Below, one piece after another: positions 7,543 through 16,805 of a stretch of 64,000 nt of DNA; position 1 is the first letter of the stretch, and each line of letters starts with the position of its first letter. The position numbers and the translations under genes were made by a program. Below the pieces are notes generated by a model. It was not told the origin of the DNA and did not search any database. It worked only from the letters and a program-made list of their open reading frames with translations. The stretch spans positions 1 to 64,000 of the forward strand of contig JASJDC010000012.1 of NCBI GenBank assembly GCA_030065235.1, in the 5' to 3' direction. Origin of the DNA: Alphaproteobacteria bacterium. GTDB lineage: Bacteria; Pseudomonadota; Alphaproteobacteria; UBA8366; Aestuariispiraceae.

Positions 7543-8619
7543 TTGCCGAATAGCGCCGCCGCCATTTTTCCCTGCGCCGATCTAAACGCCACGATTGGGT
7601 TTTTTCGCGACCAATTGGGATTTCGCCTTGACGTCATCTTTCCGGCGGACGATCCGCGCGTCGCGGACCTGTCGGGGCATGGAATTCGGCTTAGGCTGGA
7701 GCGCGGAGCCGAGGGGCCGGCGGGTCGGCTTCGGTTGGTGACGGAAGACCCGGAACGGTTCGGCGGCGCCGGCGCGGCGCTGACGGCGCCGAACGGGACG
7801 GTGGTCGAGATCCGTGCCCCGGCTGACGGCGTCGCCCTGCCGCCGGTGGCGCAACGCTTCCATATTGAGAAAGCCGCCTCGGGCGACGCGTCCTGGGGCC
7901 TCGGTCGCGCAGGCATGCAGTATCGCGACCTGATCCCGGACCGCCAGGGCGGGCGTTTCATCGCCAGCCATATCCGCATCCCGGCCGGCGGGCCGATCCC
8001 CGACTATGTCCACTACCATATGATACGCTTTCAGATGATCCATGTCCGGCGCGGCTGGGTCCGGCTGGTCTATGAAGATCAAGGCCCCCCTTTCGTAATG
8101 CAAGCGGGGGATTGCGTTCTGCAGCCGCCGGAGATCCGCCATCGGGTGCTCGAATGTTCCGACGGGTTCGAAGTGGTCGAGGTCGGCTGCCCGGCCGAGC
8201 ATCCGACCCATGTCGAACATCAGTTCGACCTGCCGACGCCCGATCTGCGACCCGAGCGCGATTTCGGCGGTCAGCGTTACCACTGTCATCGCGCCGACGG
8301 GGCGGCTTGGGCGCCTTGGCGCCTGGCGGGGTTCGAGCGTCGCGAAATCGGCTTCAGCGCCGCGACCGAGGGGCTGGCGAGCGCGGCGGTTATTCGGCCC
8401 GCAGTGATCAAAGGGTCGGCCGACGGCCCGTCCGCCTTCACGCCGGCCAACGAGTTTCATTTTCTCTTCGTACTCGACGGCGCGCTGACCCTGATACGAG
8501 CGGGCGAAGCGCACAGGTTGGGTCCCGCCGACGCGGTGACACTGGACGCCCAGGCCGAAATCTCCCTGACCGACCCCAGCGCCGATCTCGAACTGCTGGA
8601 AGTCACCCTCCCGGCATAA
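7543..8619 (+). CDS. VOC-domain / bicupin fusion protein
   Basis: 358 residues starting at TTG 7543, supported by GAGGA eight to twelve bases upstream; no in-frame ATG or GTG fits better. Residues 1-95 resemble one VOC/glyoxalase half (FPCADLNATIGFFRDQLGF). Residues 125-225 form a cupin with YVHYHMIRFQMI (H157, H159) and PPEIRHRVLE (H200), which would ligate a metal. Residues 255-358 look like a second cupin lacking the full ligand set. Cupins with this PDYVHYH motif are conserved but uncharacterised; an enzyme acting on a small organic substrate is likely. Confidence 0.75.
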   Translation: MPNSAAAIFPCADLNATIGFFRDQLGFRLDVIFPADDPRVADLSGHGIRLRLERGAEGPAGRLRLVTEDPERFGGAGAALTAPNGTVVEIRAPADGVALPPVAQRFHIEKAASGDASWGLGRAGMQYRDLIPDRQGGRFIASHIRIPAGGPIPDYVHYHMIRFQMIHVRRGWVRLVYEDQGPPFVMQAGDCVLQPPEIRHRVLECSDGFEVVEVGCPAEHPTHVEHQFDLPTPDLRPERDFGGQRYHCHRADGAAWAPWRLAGFERREIGFSAATEGLASAAVIRPAVIKGSADGPSAFTPANEFHFLFVLDGALTLIRAGEAHRLGPADAVTLDAQAEISLTDPSADLELLEVTLPA

Positions 8620-8650
8620 ATCGGCGCGCCTGAAGACGCGCATGTGGGCG

Positions 8651-9256
8651 CTAGCCGCTCGGGCTGAGACCGTCGTCGAGGCTCTCTAGAATGGCTTTGG
8701 ATTGCCGACAATCCGCAAGACCTGGTTTGCAGACAAAGTGCAATTCCGCTGGTTGCGCTGCTGCCGCCTTTACAAGGGGCATGGCGATGACGGCGAGGTC
8801 GCCATAGGGGCCGTCGCCAAACCGGATCAGGCAATCGACCTCGTCGGTGCGAACCAGATCGATATCGTTGGTCTCAATCACCGAACGCACATAGGCCGTC
8901 AGGCGCTTGTCTCGTTTTGGCCATTCCTGCGGCAGAACCAGTCTCGCTTCTGAACTGACGCCGATATTGAATTTCTTGGCGTTTATGTCGGGCGCGATGG
9001 CTTCCGTGGCCCTGGTCAAGTCCTCAAAGGCGCGCGTGATCGAGGGCAGATAGCGCTCGCCGGCATCCGTCAGCAGCAGGCCCTGCGGCAACCGGCGAAA
9101 CAGCGGCACATCCAGTGTTTCTTCCAATTTCCTGACCTGTTGGCTGACCGCGCCCGCCGTGACGCCAAGCTCGCTGGCGGCGGTCTTGAAGCTCAGATGC
9201 CGGGCCGCCGCTTCGAAGGCTCGAAGGCCGTTCAGATGAGGAAGTCTGTGAGTCAC
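8651..9256 (-). CDS. LysR-family regulator (GcvA type) lacking the second half of the effector domain
   Basis: 201 residues from GTG 9256, with AGGGAG seven bases upstream. The winged helix-turn-helix is intact (LNGLRAFEAAARHLSFKTAA, SELGVTAGAVSQQVRKLEE). The effector domain starts normally (FNIGVSSEA, DCLIRFGDGPYGDLAVIAMP) and then jumps to a sequence resembling the extreme C-terminus of GcvA-type proteins (ELHFVCKPGLAD). About 90-100 residues normally lying between are missing, without a frameshift. It may bind DNA without normal ligand response or be decaying. It is divergent from the ATC-hydrolase-like gene, its likely target. Confidence 0.72.
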   Translation of the reverse strand: MTHRLPHLNGLRAFEAAARHLSFKTAASELGVTAGAVSQQVRKLEETLDVPLFRRLPQGLLLTDAGERYLPSITRAFEDLTRATEAIAPDINAKKFNIGVSSEARLVLPQEWPKRDKRLTAYVRSVIETNDIDLVRTDEVDCLIRFGDGPYGDLAVIAMPLVKAAAAQPAELHFVCKPGLADCRQSKAILESLDDGLSPSG

Positions 9257-9411
9257 GGGTTTCTCCCTGACGCAAATTACCAAGGAAATCCAGGCATGAA
9301 GACTCAGTTTTTCTAAACCTCGACGAGAGAACTTCTGGTTTGAGGCGCCGCCACGCCACGCGATAGCGTCGCGCCGTTCACCCCAATCGAACCTAGGAGG
9401 AGAGACCGGAA

Positions 9412-9897
9412 ATGCCTCAACAACAAACCAACGCGCTATTGGAGAACGCCATCAAGGAACGCGGTAGAATTTATCTCGAGATCTTTCGAGAGTTATCTCA
9501 ACGCCATGGCGAGGCCGAGGCCGTCAGCGTATTGCGCGCCGCGAGCCGCGCCCGTGGCGTCGCCGTCGGCGAGACCCTGGCGCATCTCGCCCCGCGCGAT
9601 TTCGCCGGAATGGCCGAAAGCTACGCAAAAGGCGCCGATGGTGGCGTGACGTACGCGACGGACATCCGACGACTCGACGATGCGTGCCTCGAATTTCAGA
9701 ACATGGCCTGTCCCTTGAAGGACTCATGGGTGGAGGCCGGCTGCAGCGATGACGAGATCTGCACCTTGCTGCATTGCGCGGCCGCCTGGGACGAAGCGGT
9801 TTTGGAGACGGCGGGTTTCGACTATGAGCACGAAACCTGGGCGCCGGGGAAACAAGGATGCTGCCGGACGAAGATCATGGCGAAACCCGAGACGTGA
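9412..9897 (+). CDS. L-2-amino-thiazoline-4-carboxylic acid hydrolase family protein
   Basis: 161 residues, preceded by AGGAGGAG a few bases before ATG 9412. The helical N-terminus and the cysteine-containing C-terminal half (FQNMACPLKDSWVEAGCSDD, then LLHCAAAWDEA) match the ATC_hydrolase family, named for an enzyme opening 2-amino-thiazoline-4-carboxylate to S-carbamoyl-cysteine in Pseudomonas. Many members have unknown substrates. The conserved Cys pair is present. Placement opposite a LysR gene suggests local regulation; the reaction is not proved. Confidence 0.68.
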   Translation: MPQQQTNALLENAIKERGRIYLEIFRELSQRHGEAEAVSVLRAASRARGVAVGETLAHLAPRDFAGMAESYAKGADGGVTYATDIRRLDDACLEFQNMACPLKDSWVEAGCSDDEICTLLHCAAAWDEAVLETAGFDYEHETWAPGKQGCCRTKIMAKPET

Positions 9898-10052
9898 CCT
9901 GGCGCGACCGCTCTTTCCTCCATGGAAAAACTGTGATCCCGTTTTGCCTGCGCGCCCGGGTTGATCTTGGGCTGATGGGGTGGATTGACTGGCGGGCGAC
10001 GTTGGGAAGCGTGTGCGGCGCGCCATGCCGGCGGCGTCGCAGAGGGAGGACC

Positions 10053-11294
10053 ATGAACGGGGTGTTCGCCAGCGGTTTCGTCGAGCCTGCGCAGGATGGG
10101 CGCTACGCCTGGTTCCGGCTGGGCGCCTCGATGCTGTTGGGGATCATCGGCAGCATCGGCATGTGGTCCTACATCGTCGTCCTGCCCGCCGTGCAGGCCG
10201 AGTTCGGCGTGGATCGCGCAGACGCCTCTTTCCCCTACACGGCGACCATGATCGGCTTCGCCATCGGCAATCTGGCGATCGGTCGCTTCGTCGACCGCCA
10301 TGGGGTCGCGCTGCCGGTGGCCGCGGCGGCCCTGTTGCTGGCGGCGGGTTATGTCCTGTGCGCGCTGTTTGAGAATTTCCTGGCCTTTGCGGTGGTGCAG
10401 GGGGCCTTCATCGGGATCGGCACCGCCGCCGGTTTCGGGCCGCTGATCGCCGATATCACGCATTGGTTCAAACGAAGGCGCGGCGTGGCGGTCGCCTGCG
10501 TCGCCAGCGGCAACTATCTGGCCGGCGCGCTCTGGTCGCCAATGATTGAGACTGTAACAGAGGCGGAAGGTTGGCGCTTCGCCTATCTCGCCATCGCCGC
10601 GCTGGTCGTCTGCGTCATGGTTCCGGCCGCCTTCCTGCTAAGGCCGCGCGCGATCCTGGCGCCTCCAGGGGCCCCGGGCGGTCCGACTCTCAGCGGCGGC
10701 GACCTGTCGATCGATCTATCGCCGCGCGCATTGCAGATTCTGTTGGTCGCCGCGGGGCTCGGCTGTTGCGTCGCCATGTCGATGCCGCAGGTGCATATCG
10801 TCGCCTATTGCGTCGATCTCGGCTACGGGGCCAGCAGCGGGACCCAGATGCTTTCTTTGATGCTGGCCGGCGGTGTGGCCAGTCGTCTCTTTTCCGGCGT
10901 CTTGATGGACAAGATCGGCGGCGTGCGCACCTTGCTGTTGGGGTCGGTGCTGCAATGTCTCGCGCTGTTTCTCTATCTGCCGTTCGACGGGCTCGCCTCG
11001 CTTTATCTTGTGTCGCTGATCTTCGGGCTGTCGCAAGGCGGCATCGTGCCCAGCTATGCGATCATCGTCCGGGAATATATGCCGGCGCGCGAGGCGGGGG
11101 CGCGGACCGGCATGGTGTTGATGGCGACGATCATCGGGATGGCGCTGGGCGGCTGGCTCAGCGGCTGGATCTTCGACCTGACCGGCTCTTATTCGGCGGC
11201 CTTCGTGAACGGCATCGCCTGGAACCTGATCAACATCCTGATCATGGTGCTGTTGCTGCTCCGCACCGGCCGCCCGCGCCTGGCGCCGGCCTGA
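10053..11294 (+). CDS. MFS transporter, monocarboxylate / oxalate-formate antiporter-like
   Basis: 413 residues from ATG 10053 behind GGGAGGA. Twelve hydrophobic segments are visible, with the MFS loop-2 signature GRFVDRHGVALPV after TM2 and a related copy MDKIGGVRT after TM8. The opening SMLLGIIGSIGMWSYIVVLP and the repeated Gly-rich helices fit the OFA/MCT branch that moves small organic acids. In-frame extension upstream is Arg-rich and unlike the family, so the later start was kept. The substrate is not determinable. Confidence 0.82.
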   Translation: MNGVFASGFVEPAQDGRYAWFRLGASMLLGIIGSIGMWSYIVVLPAVQAEFGVDRADASFPYTATMIGFAIGNLAIGRFVDRHGVALPVAAAALLLAAGYVLCALFENFLAFAVVQGAFIGIGTAAGFGPLIADITHWFKRRRGVAVACVASGNYLAGALWSPMIETVTEAEGWRFAYLAIAALVVCVMVPAAFLLRPRAILAPPGAPGGPTLSGGDLSIDLSPRALQILLVAAGLGCCVAMSMPQVHIVAYCVDLGYGASSGTQMLSLMLAGGVASRLFSGVLMDKIGGVRTLLLGSVLQCLALFLYLPFDGLASLYLVSLIFGLSQGGIVPSYAIIVREYMPAREAGARTGMVLMATIIGMALGGWLSGWIFDLTGSYSAAFVNGIAWNLINILIMVLLLLRTGRPRLAPA

Positions 11295-11329
11295 TAAAGA
11301 CGCCGCGTCGGCCCCTACATCGTTTGTTT

Positions 11330-12118
11330 TCAAGCCTTCGTCAAACAGCCGATGGGAATGATCTCCGGAGCCGAACGGCTGTACGGTGTAAAGGCCTTCG
11401 GATCGTCGGGCGCGCTTGGCCATGCGCCCAGCCAACGCTCAACTTGCAAGCCCGCACCCGCGATCAACCGCGCCAAGGTTTCTTGCGACGAAAAACACAA
11501 AAGGGACTGAGCGGTCAATTCTTCCTTTGTAGCCGCGATCTTGTAATGGGTAACGTAGGTCACCAAGCCGCTTTCGGCGTCGCGCATCGCGTCGGTCCAA
11601 GCGTCGATCTGACCGAGTACCGGATGGTTGAGCACGCGCCGCGACCGGTCGGGCGTCCAAGCGCGCCAGGCTTCCTTGTGCGGATTTCTGCTGTCGAAGA
11701 TGAACCGGCCACGAGGCGTCAGATGCTGCGCCACGGTGGCGAACAAGGCGGCCTGATCGTCGCTATTCAGCAAACATTGAAAGGCGTGCCCGGTCATGAC
11801 GATCAGGTCGAACCGACGGCCGAGGTCGAGGAACCGCGCATCTTGTTGCACCCAGTCGACGGCGTCGCCGCCGGGGCGGCTGGCGGCGATCTCCAACATG
11901 GCGGCTGCCGGATCGACCGCGACGACAGAGACTTCCAACCTGGATGCGATCTCGGTCGCGAGCAATCCTGTCCCACAGCCCAGGTCCAGGACGCTGGCCG
12001 ACTCTCGCGCAAGATGGAGACAAAACGCTTGATCGCGATCCCATGGATTCTCGAGATCATAGAACTGAGCGAGCCGTGGATCGCTGTATAACAGATCGGT
12101 CGAATTCTGCTGTTCCAT
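11330..12118 (-). CDS. Class I SAM-dependent methyltransferase
   Basis: 262 residues from ATG 12118, with GGAG eight bases upstream; an in-frame ATG at 12136 would add MAGAPP. Motif I is VLDLGCGTGLLATEIA, the acidic residue after beta-2 is in VVAVDPAAAML, and FDLIVMTGHAFQCLL is the post-II strand. LTPRGRFIFDSRNPH continues the Rossmann core. Family members methylate small molecules or proteins; the substrate-binding C-terminal part gives no clue. It is convergent with the MFS gene. Confidence 0.82.
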   Translation of the reverse strand: MEQQNSTDLLYSDPRLAQFYDLENPWDRDQAFCLHLARESASVLDLGCGTGLLATEIASRLEVSVVAVDPAAAMLEIAASRPGGDAVDWVQQDARFLDLGRRFDLIVMTGHAFQCLLNSDDQAALFATVAQHLTPRGRFIFDSRNPHKEAWRAWTPDRSRRVLNHPVLGQIDAWTDAMRDAESGLVTYVTHYKIAATKEELTAQSLLCFSSQETLARLIAGAGLQVERWLGAWPSAPDDPKAFTPYSRSAPEIIPIGCLTKA

Positions 12119-12156
12119 CGGTGGCGCTCCGGCCATGGTGCGGTTCGCCTGGAAGA

Positions 12157-13122
12157 CTACTCGGTCGGACGGCGGACCCGGCGCAGCACCTCGATGAGGA
12201 CCAGGACGGCGGCGGGCCATATGGCCCAGAAACGGCCGTTCCAGGTGAGCAGATTGACGATGATCAGCGCCGTGACGAGCACCGCGCCGGCGGCGACCGT
12301 TTTCATCAGCCCGTCGTCGAAATAGGTCCGCGCCGCATCCATGCCGATGAAGGTCAGCAGGGCGAGGGCGGGCCAATAGGACCAGACAAAGACGCCGGTC
12401 GCGACATCGTGAAACACGAAGAGGGCGAGGACGACTGCCGCTAGTTTCAGCCGCCGGATGAAGCGCGCCTGACTTGAAGGCTCTTTCGCGACGCCTTTTT
12501 CGGACGGTTTGGCCGGCCCCGATTCCGGACGCGGCCGGTCGCTCGATCCGAAACCGAACAGGGCGCGTTGCTTTGGCGCGAGCGCAATTTCGTAAACCGA
12601 CTCCGCGTCGGCGACATTCTTCAGCGTCTTCTCGCCCAGATAGTCGAAACCGATGGCCAGTTTGTGGCGGACTTGGCGATAGACGTCTTCCGAGACGCAA
12701 ACGCCGCCCGGCTGCGCCAGCGATTCCAGGCGCGCCGCCAGATTGACGCCCTCGCCATAGATATCCTCTTCATCGGCGACGATCTCGCCCAGATGCACCC
12801 CCATGCGAAAGGCGAAGCGCCGGTCCTTCGGGGTCTTGCCATGGATCGCTGTCAGGTCTGTCTGCATGTCGATCGCGCATCTCACCGCTTCCGTGGCGGT
12901 CGGGAATTCGGCGAGAAATCCGTCGCCGGTATGTTTCACGATGCGGCCGCGATGACGGACGACCGTCGGATCGATGATGTTCTTGCGCGCCGACCACCAG
13001 GCGGACAGGGTCGCGTCCTCATCCTGCTCCATCAGCCGCGTGTATCCGGCGACATCGGCCGCCAGGATGGCGGCGAGCCGGCGTTGAACGGCTTCTTGCA
13101 CGGTTCCCCGTCCGTCGCTCAC
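12157..13122 (-). CDS. Class III adenylate/guanylate cyclase with C-terminal membrane domain
   Basis: 321 residues from GTG 13122; a TTG at 13146 would overlap the upstream stop. The catalytic domain carries LAADVAGYTRLMEQDEDAT (metal-binding Asp), VKHTGDGFLAEF (second Asp) and YGEGVNLAARLESLAQPGG, the standard class III core, and would make cAMP from ATP (or cGMP). After a linker rich in Pro and Lys, four hydrophobic stretches from about residue 225 form a membrane domain at the C-terminus, the reverse of the commoner N-terminal arrangement. It may sense membrane state. Confidence 0.82.
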   Translation of the reverse strand: MSDGRGTVQEAVQRRLAAILAADVAGYTRLMEQDEDATLSAWWSARKNIIDPTVVRHRGRIVKHTGDGFLAEFPTATEAVRCAIDMQTDLTAIHGKTPKDRRFAFRMGVHLGEIVADEEDIYGEGVNLAARLESLAQPGGVCVSEDVYRQVRHKLAIGFDYLGEKTLKNVADAESVYEIALAPKQRALFGFGSSDRPRPESGPAKPSEKGVAKEPSSQARFIRRLKLAAVVLALFVFHDVATGVFVWSYWPALALLTFIGMDAARTYFDDGLMKTVAAGAVLVTALIIVNLLTWNGRFWAIWPAAVLVLIEVLRRVRRPTE

Positions 13123-13130
13123 GACCGGCG

Positions 13131-13535
13131 CTAAGCCAAGACCCAAAAGAGGGTCGCTACGGCCATCGCCAGGAGCGCGCTGAACGTAACCATCATGCCG
13201 CCGGTGCGGCCGATCGGGCTCTCCTTGACGATGCTGAAGGCGTAGGCGTGCATCAGCCGGCCCGCTAGGAGCGCCAGCGCATAGGCGTGCAGCAGCCAGC
13301 CAGGCATGCCGTTTAACTCCGCCGCCGCCAGCAGGATCAGACCGATTGGCGCATATTCGACGAAATTCGCCTGGCCGCGGATCGCGCGCGCCAATCGGAC
13401 ATCATCGCCGTCGCCGAGGCTGACCCGACCCAAGCGCCGGAACTGGATCACCCGGAGACTCAGTAGGCACAGCATGATCGCAAACAAGGCGGCGTAAAGG
13501 CCGGTGACGGGAAGCATATGGATTGCGTTTTCCAT
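13131..13535 (-). CDS. MAPEG family membrane protein
   Basis: 134 residues from ATG 13535, four membrane helices. The segment RAIRGQANFVEYAPIGLILL is the MAPEG hallmark (R.xxxNxxEYxP), followed by LHAYALALLAGRLMHAYAF. MAPEG proteins are trimeric membrane glutathione transferases and peroxidases. Bacterial members of this length probably detoxify lipid or xenobiotic electrophiles with glutathione. The stop is eight bases before the cyclase start, so the two may share a transcript. Confidence 0.85.
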   Translation of the reverse strand: MENAIHMLPVTGLYAALFAIMLCLLSLRVIQFRRLGRVSLGDGDDVRLARAIRGQANFVEYAPIGLILLAAAELNGMPGWLLHAYALALLAGRLMHAYAFSIVKESPIGRTGGMMVTFSALLAMAVATLFWVLA

Positions 13536-13743
13536 GGCGGGGCCTTTGCTCGGAACGGGTGAGGCGTGCATTGTCAGAATACCGATATACAAGACGCAGC
13601 GCGTTCCGCCTAGCGACGCCTTGCTCTTCCAGGCGCGGCCTTGCGTGGCGTCGGGATCGCCGTATGTCAGTATCGTTCAGATCGTGGTCTCGCCGGCGGC
13701 GGTTGGGCCGAAGTCTTGGCCGCTGTCCGGTTGGGGAGGGTCC

Positions 13744-14940
13744 ATGCGCCGCGCTGCGCGTTTCACAGATGTGTTTCGAGATTTCGACGCGACCTCGTTC
13801 GGGGTCATGGTCACCGCCTTTCTGTTCGCGTCCACCGGGCCGGTCGCGATTATCCTGGCTGCAGGAGCGAAAGGCGGGTTGGATGAGGCGACGCTGTCCT
13901 CCTGGATTTTCGGCGTCTTTTTTGTCAACGGCTTGTTGAGCATCGGTTTCTGTCTTTGGTTTCGCCAGCCGCTGGTCTTCCTCTGGACCATTCCAGGCGC
14001 GATCCTGGTCGGCCCGGCCCTGACACAGTCGAGCTTCCCCGAGGTCGTCGGCGCCTTCATCGCCACGGGCCTGCTGATGGCGCTGATCGGTGTAACCGGG
14101 GTCGCCCGGCGGGTGATGGATTTGCTGCCCGGACCGATCGTCATGGCCATGGTGACCGGCGTCTATTTGCAATTCGGTTTGAATTGGATTGGCGCGTTCC
14201 GCGACGAGCTGGCGTTGACCCTCGTCATGACGGCGGCTTTCATCGCGGCGTCGCTGGCCCCGCGCTTCACGTTGCGGCTGCCGCCGGTCTTCTTCTCCGT
14301 TCTGGCCGGCGCGGTGATGATCGCCCTGTCGGATGCGGGCGCCGAGATCGCGCTGGGCGACGCCGTTTTCGCCGCGCCGATTCTAATCACGCCGGAATTC
14401 AGCCTCCGGGCGATGCTGGATCTGGTCATCCCGATCACGGTGACCGTGCTGATCGTTCAGAACGGGCAGGGCTTCGCCGTGTTGCGGGCCAAGGGCCACA
14501 AACCGCCGGTCAATGCGGTCGCCGTCGCCTGTGGCGTGACCTCGGTGGTCGTCGCCTTTGTCGGATCGGTCTCGACCTGCCTAACGGGGCCGACCAATGC
14601 GATTATTGCGTCGGAAGGCGCGCCGGAACGGCATTACGCCGCCGCTGTCGGCGTCGGTGCGCTGGTCGTGCTGTTCGGCTTGTTTGCGCCATTGTTCACC
14701 GGCGCCATGTTGGCGGCCCCCGCCGCCTTCATCGCCACCTTGGCCGGCCTGTCGATGCTGAAAGTGCTGCAGGGATCCTTCATCGCCGCCTTCGCCGGTC
14801 CCTATAGCATGGGCGCCCTGATTACCTTCCTGGTGACCGTGGCGGATATTCCGATCTTCGGCGTTGGCGCCGCCTTTTGGGGCCTGGTTTTCGGCGGATT
14901 GGCTTCGCGCCTACTCGAGCCTGCCGACTGGCGCAGCTAG
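13744..14940 (+). CDS. benE: Benzoate/H+ symporter BenE family transporter
   Basis: 398 residues from ATG 13744 preceded by GGGGAGGG. Around twelve hydrophobic segments with [20 protein letters not shown] at the start and the family-typical [20 protein letters not shown] in the second half identify the BenE/YdcO family, which imports benzoate with protons in Acinetobacter. No ben dioxygenase lies nearby, although the pca operon at 44892-47963 would degrade the product, so the substrate call is tentative. Its stop shares the bases CTAG with the convergent cysNC stop. Confidence 0.82.
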   Translation: MRRAARFTDVFRDFDATSFGVMVTAFLFASTGPVAIILAAGAKGGLDEATLSSWIFGVFFVNGLLSIGFCLWFRQPLVFLWTIPGAILVGPALTQSSFPEVVGAFIATGLLMALIGVTGVARRVMDLLPGPIVMAMVTGVYLQFGLNWIGAFRDELALTLVMTAAFIAASLAPRFTLRLPPVFFSVLAGAVMIALSDAGAEIALGDAVFAAPILITPEFSLRAMLDLVIPITVTVLIVQNGQGFAVLRAKGHKPPVNAVAVACGVTSVVVAFVGSVSTCLTGPTNAIIASEGAPERHYAAAVGVGALVVLFGLFAPLFTGAMLAAPAAFIATLAGLSMLKVLQGSFIAAFAGPYSMGALITFLVTVADIPIFGVGAAFWGLVFGGLASRLLEPADWRS

Positions 14941-16805
14941 ATAAAGCCTTCCTCGCGCAGCCGGGCGATGACTGCGTCGCTGGCTTGCTCCGGCGTCAGG
15001 TCCACCGTCTGCAGATGCAGTTCCGCGCCCTCCGGCGGTTCATAGGGGCTGTCGATGCCGGTGAAATTCTTGATCGCGCCCGCCCGCGCCTTGCGATAGA
15101 GGCCTTTCGGGTCGCGCGCCTCGCATTCCGCAAGCGGCGTATCGACGAAAACCTCCAGAAATTCGCCCTCTTCGAGCAGTTCGCGCGCCAGCCGCCGCTC
15201 GCTGCGGAAGGGCGAGATGAAGGAGACCAGGGTGATGGTCCCGGAGTCGACGAACAGTTTCGCGGTCTCGGCGACCCGGCGGATATTCTCGACCCGGTCG
15301 ACATCGGTGAAGCCGAGATCCTTGTTCAGCCCATGCCGGACATTGTCGCCGTCCAACAGATAGGTGTGCTTGCCGAGCGCGTGCAGGCGCTTCTCAATCA
15401 GATTGGCGATGGTCGATTTGCCCGACCCGCTGAGGCCGGTGAACCATAAGACGCAGGGTTTCTGATCCTTCAACCGCGCGCGCGATCGTTTGTCGATATC
15501 CAAATCCTGCCAGGTCAGGTTGCTGGCTCTGCGCAGGCCGAAAGCAATGACGCCGGCCGCCACGGTCGCGTTGCTGATCCGGTCGATCAGGATGAAACCG
15601 CCCAGCGTCTTGTCCGTCTCATAGGGCGCGTAGGCGACCGGTTGGTCCATCGCGAGATTGCAGAAGCCGATCTCATTCAGGCCGAGAGTCTTCGCCGCGA
15701 CATGCTCTTGCGTGTCGACATTGACCGCATGTTTGATCTCGGTGACGGACGCGCCGACCGTCGCAGTTCCGATCTTCATGATGTAAGGCCGGCCGGGCGG
15801 TAGTTCCGCCTCGTCCAGCCAGATCAGATGCGCCGCGACCTGGTCGGTAACCGCGACAGGCGTTCCGGCGGCGCCGATCACATCGCCCCGGCTGACATCC
15901 ACCTCGTCTTCCAGGACCAGGGTGACCGCCTCGCCGGACCGCGCCGCGGCGACCGGCCCGGTCTGGCTATGGATCTCCTTGATGGCGCTGGCGGTCGCCG
16001 ACGGAGCGATGGCCACAGCGTCGCCGATCCGCGCTACGCCCGACGCGATCGTGCCGCTGAAGCCGCGAAAATCCAGGTTCGGCCGGTTCACCCATTGCAC
16101 CGGCATTCGGAACGGCGCGTCAGACGCGGACCCGCCGACAGGCGCGGCCTCAAGCGCTTGCAGGAAGGTCGGGCCTTCATACCAGGCCATCTCCGCGCCG
16201 CGTTCGAGCACATTGTCGCCCTTCAGCGCCGAGAGCGGGATCGCGGTGACGGACGCGAATGCGAGCTCCTTGGCGAGCGTCATGAACTCGGCGGTGATGA
16301 CATCGAAGACGGTTTGGTCATAGCCGGTCAGATCGATCTTGTTGACGGCTAAGATTACTTGGTCGACGCCCATGAGGGCGCAGATTCGGGCGTGCCGCCT
16401 TGTCTGGGTCAGCACCCCCTTGCGTGCGTCCACCAGAATGACCGCCAGATCGACGCCGCTGGCGCCGGTCGCCATGTTGCGTGTGTATTGCTCGTGGCCC
16501 GGCGCGTCGACGGCAATGAATTTGCGCTTTTCGGTGGCGAAGAAACGGTAGGCGACGTCGATGGTGATGCCTTGTTCGCGTTCGGCCTGAAGACCGTCGA
16601 CGAGCAGCGCCAGATCGAGTCCGTCCTCCACCGTGCCAGACACAGCGCTGTCGCGCTCCAACGCCGCGTGCTGATCTTCGAAGATCAGTTTGCTGTCATG
16701 CAGCAGCCGGCCGATCAGAGTCGATTTGCCGTCATCGACGCTGCCGCAGGTCAGGAATCGCAGCAGCTCCTGATCGCCTTCGGTTGTGGGGAGGGGGGCG
16801 CTCAT
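14937..16805 (-). CDS. cysN/cysC: Bifunctional sulfate adenylyltransferase subunit 1 / APS kinase
   Basis: 622 residues. The N-terminal GTPase (GSVDDGKST at 21-29, [13 protein letters not shown]) is the EF-Tu-like CysN subunit that drives ATP sulfurylase. Translation-factor-like beta-barrel domains follow to about residue 440, and APS kinase (CysC) begins near 450 with P-loop GLSGSGKST and the [11 protein letters not shown] motif. The protein makes APS with CysD and phosphorylates it to PAPS. This NC fusion is common in alphaproteobacteria. The start shares one base with the cysD stop, so subunits are co-translated. Confidence 0.95.
   Translation of the reverse strand: MSAPLPTTEGDQELLRFLTCGSVDDGKSTLIGRLLHDSKLIFEDQHAALERDSAVSGTVEDGLDLALLVDGLQAEREQGITIDVAYRFFATEKRKFIAVDAPGHEQYTRNMATGASGVDLAVILVDARKGVLTQTRRHARICALMGVDQVILAVNKIDLTGYDQTVFDVITAEFMTLAKELAFASVTAIPLSALKGDNVLERGAEMAWYEGPTFLQALEAAPVGGSASDAPFRMPVQWVNRPNLDFRGFSGTIASGVARIGDAVAIAPSATASAIKEIHSQTGPVAAARSGEAVTLVLEDEVDVSRGDVIGAAGTPVAVTDQVAAHLIWLDEAELPPGRPYIMKIGTATVGASVTEIKHAVNVDTQEHVAAKTLGLNEIGFCNLAMDQPVAYAPYETDKTLGGFILIDRISNATVAAGVIAFGLRRASNLTWQDLDIDKRSRARLKDQKPCVLWFTGLSGSGKSTIANLIEKRLHALGKHTYLLDGDNVRHGLNKDLGFTDVDRVENIRRVAETAKLFVDSGTITLVSFISPFRSERRLARELLEEGEFLEVFVDTPLAECEARDPKGLYRKARAGAIKNFTGIDSPYEPPEGAELHLQTVDLTPEQASDAVIARLREEGFI

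Noticed and set aside
9858-10052. 65-residue extension of the MFS protein
   Set aside because: It is Arg-rich and polar, overlaps the upstream gene and lacks a ribosome-binding site, whereas ATG 10053 has GGGAGGA.
10571-12091. Long plus-strand frame of about 500 codons
   Set aside because: It is a shadow of the MFS gene and then the antisense of the methyltransferase; its composition is Arg/Ala-rich and it has no domain.
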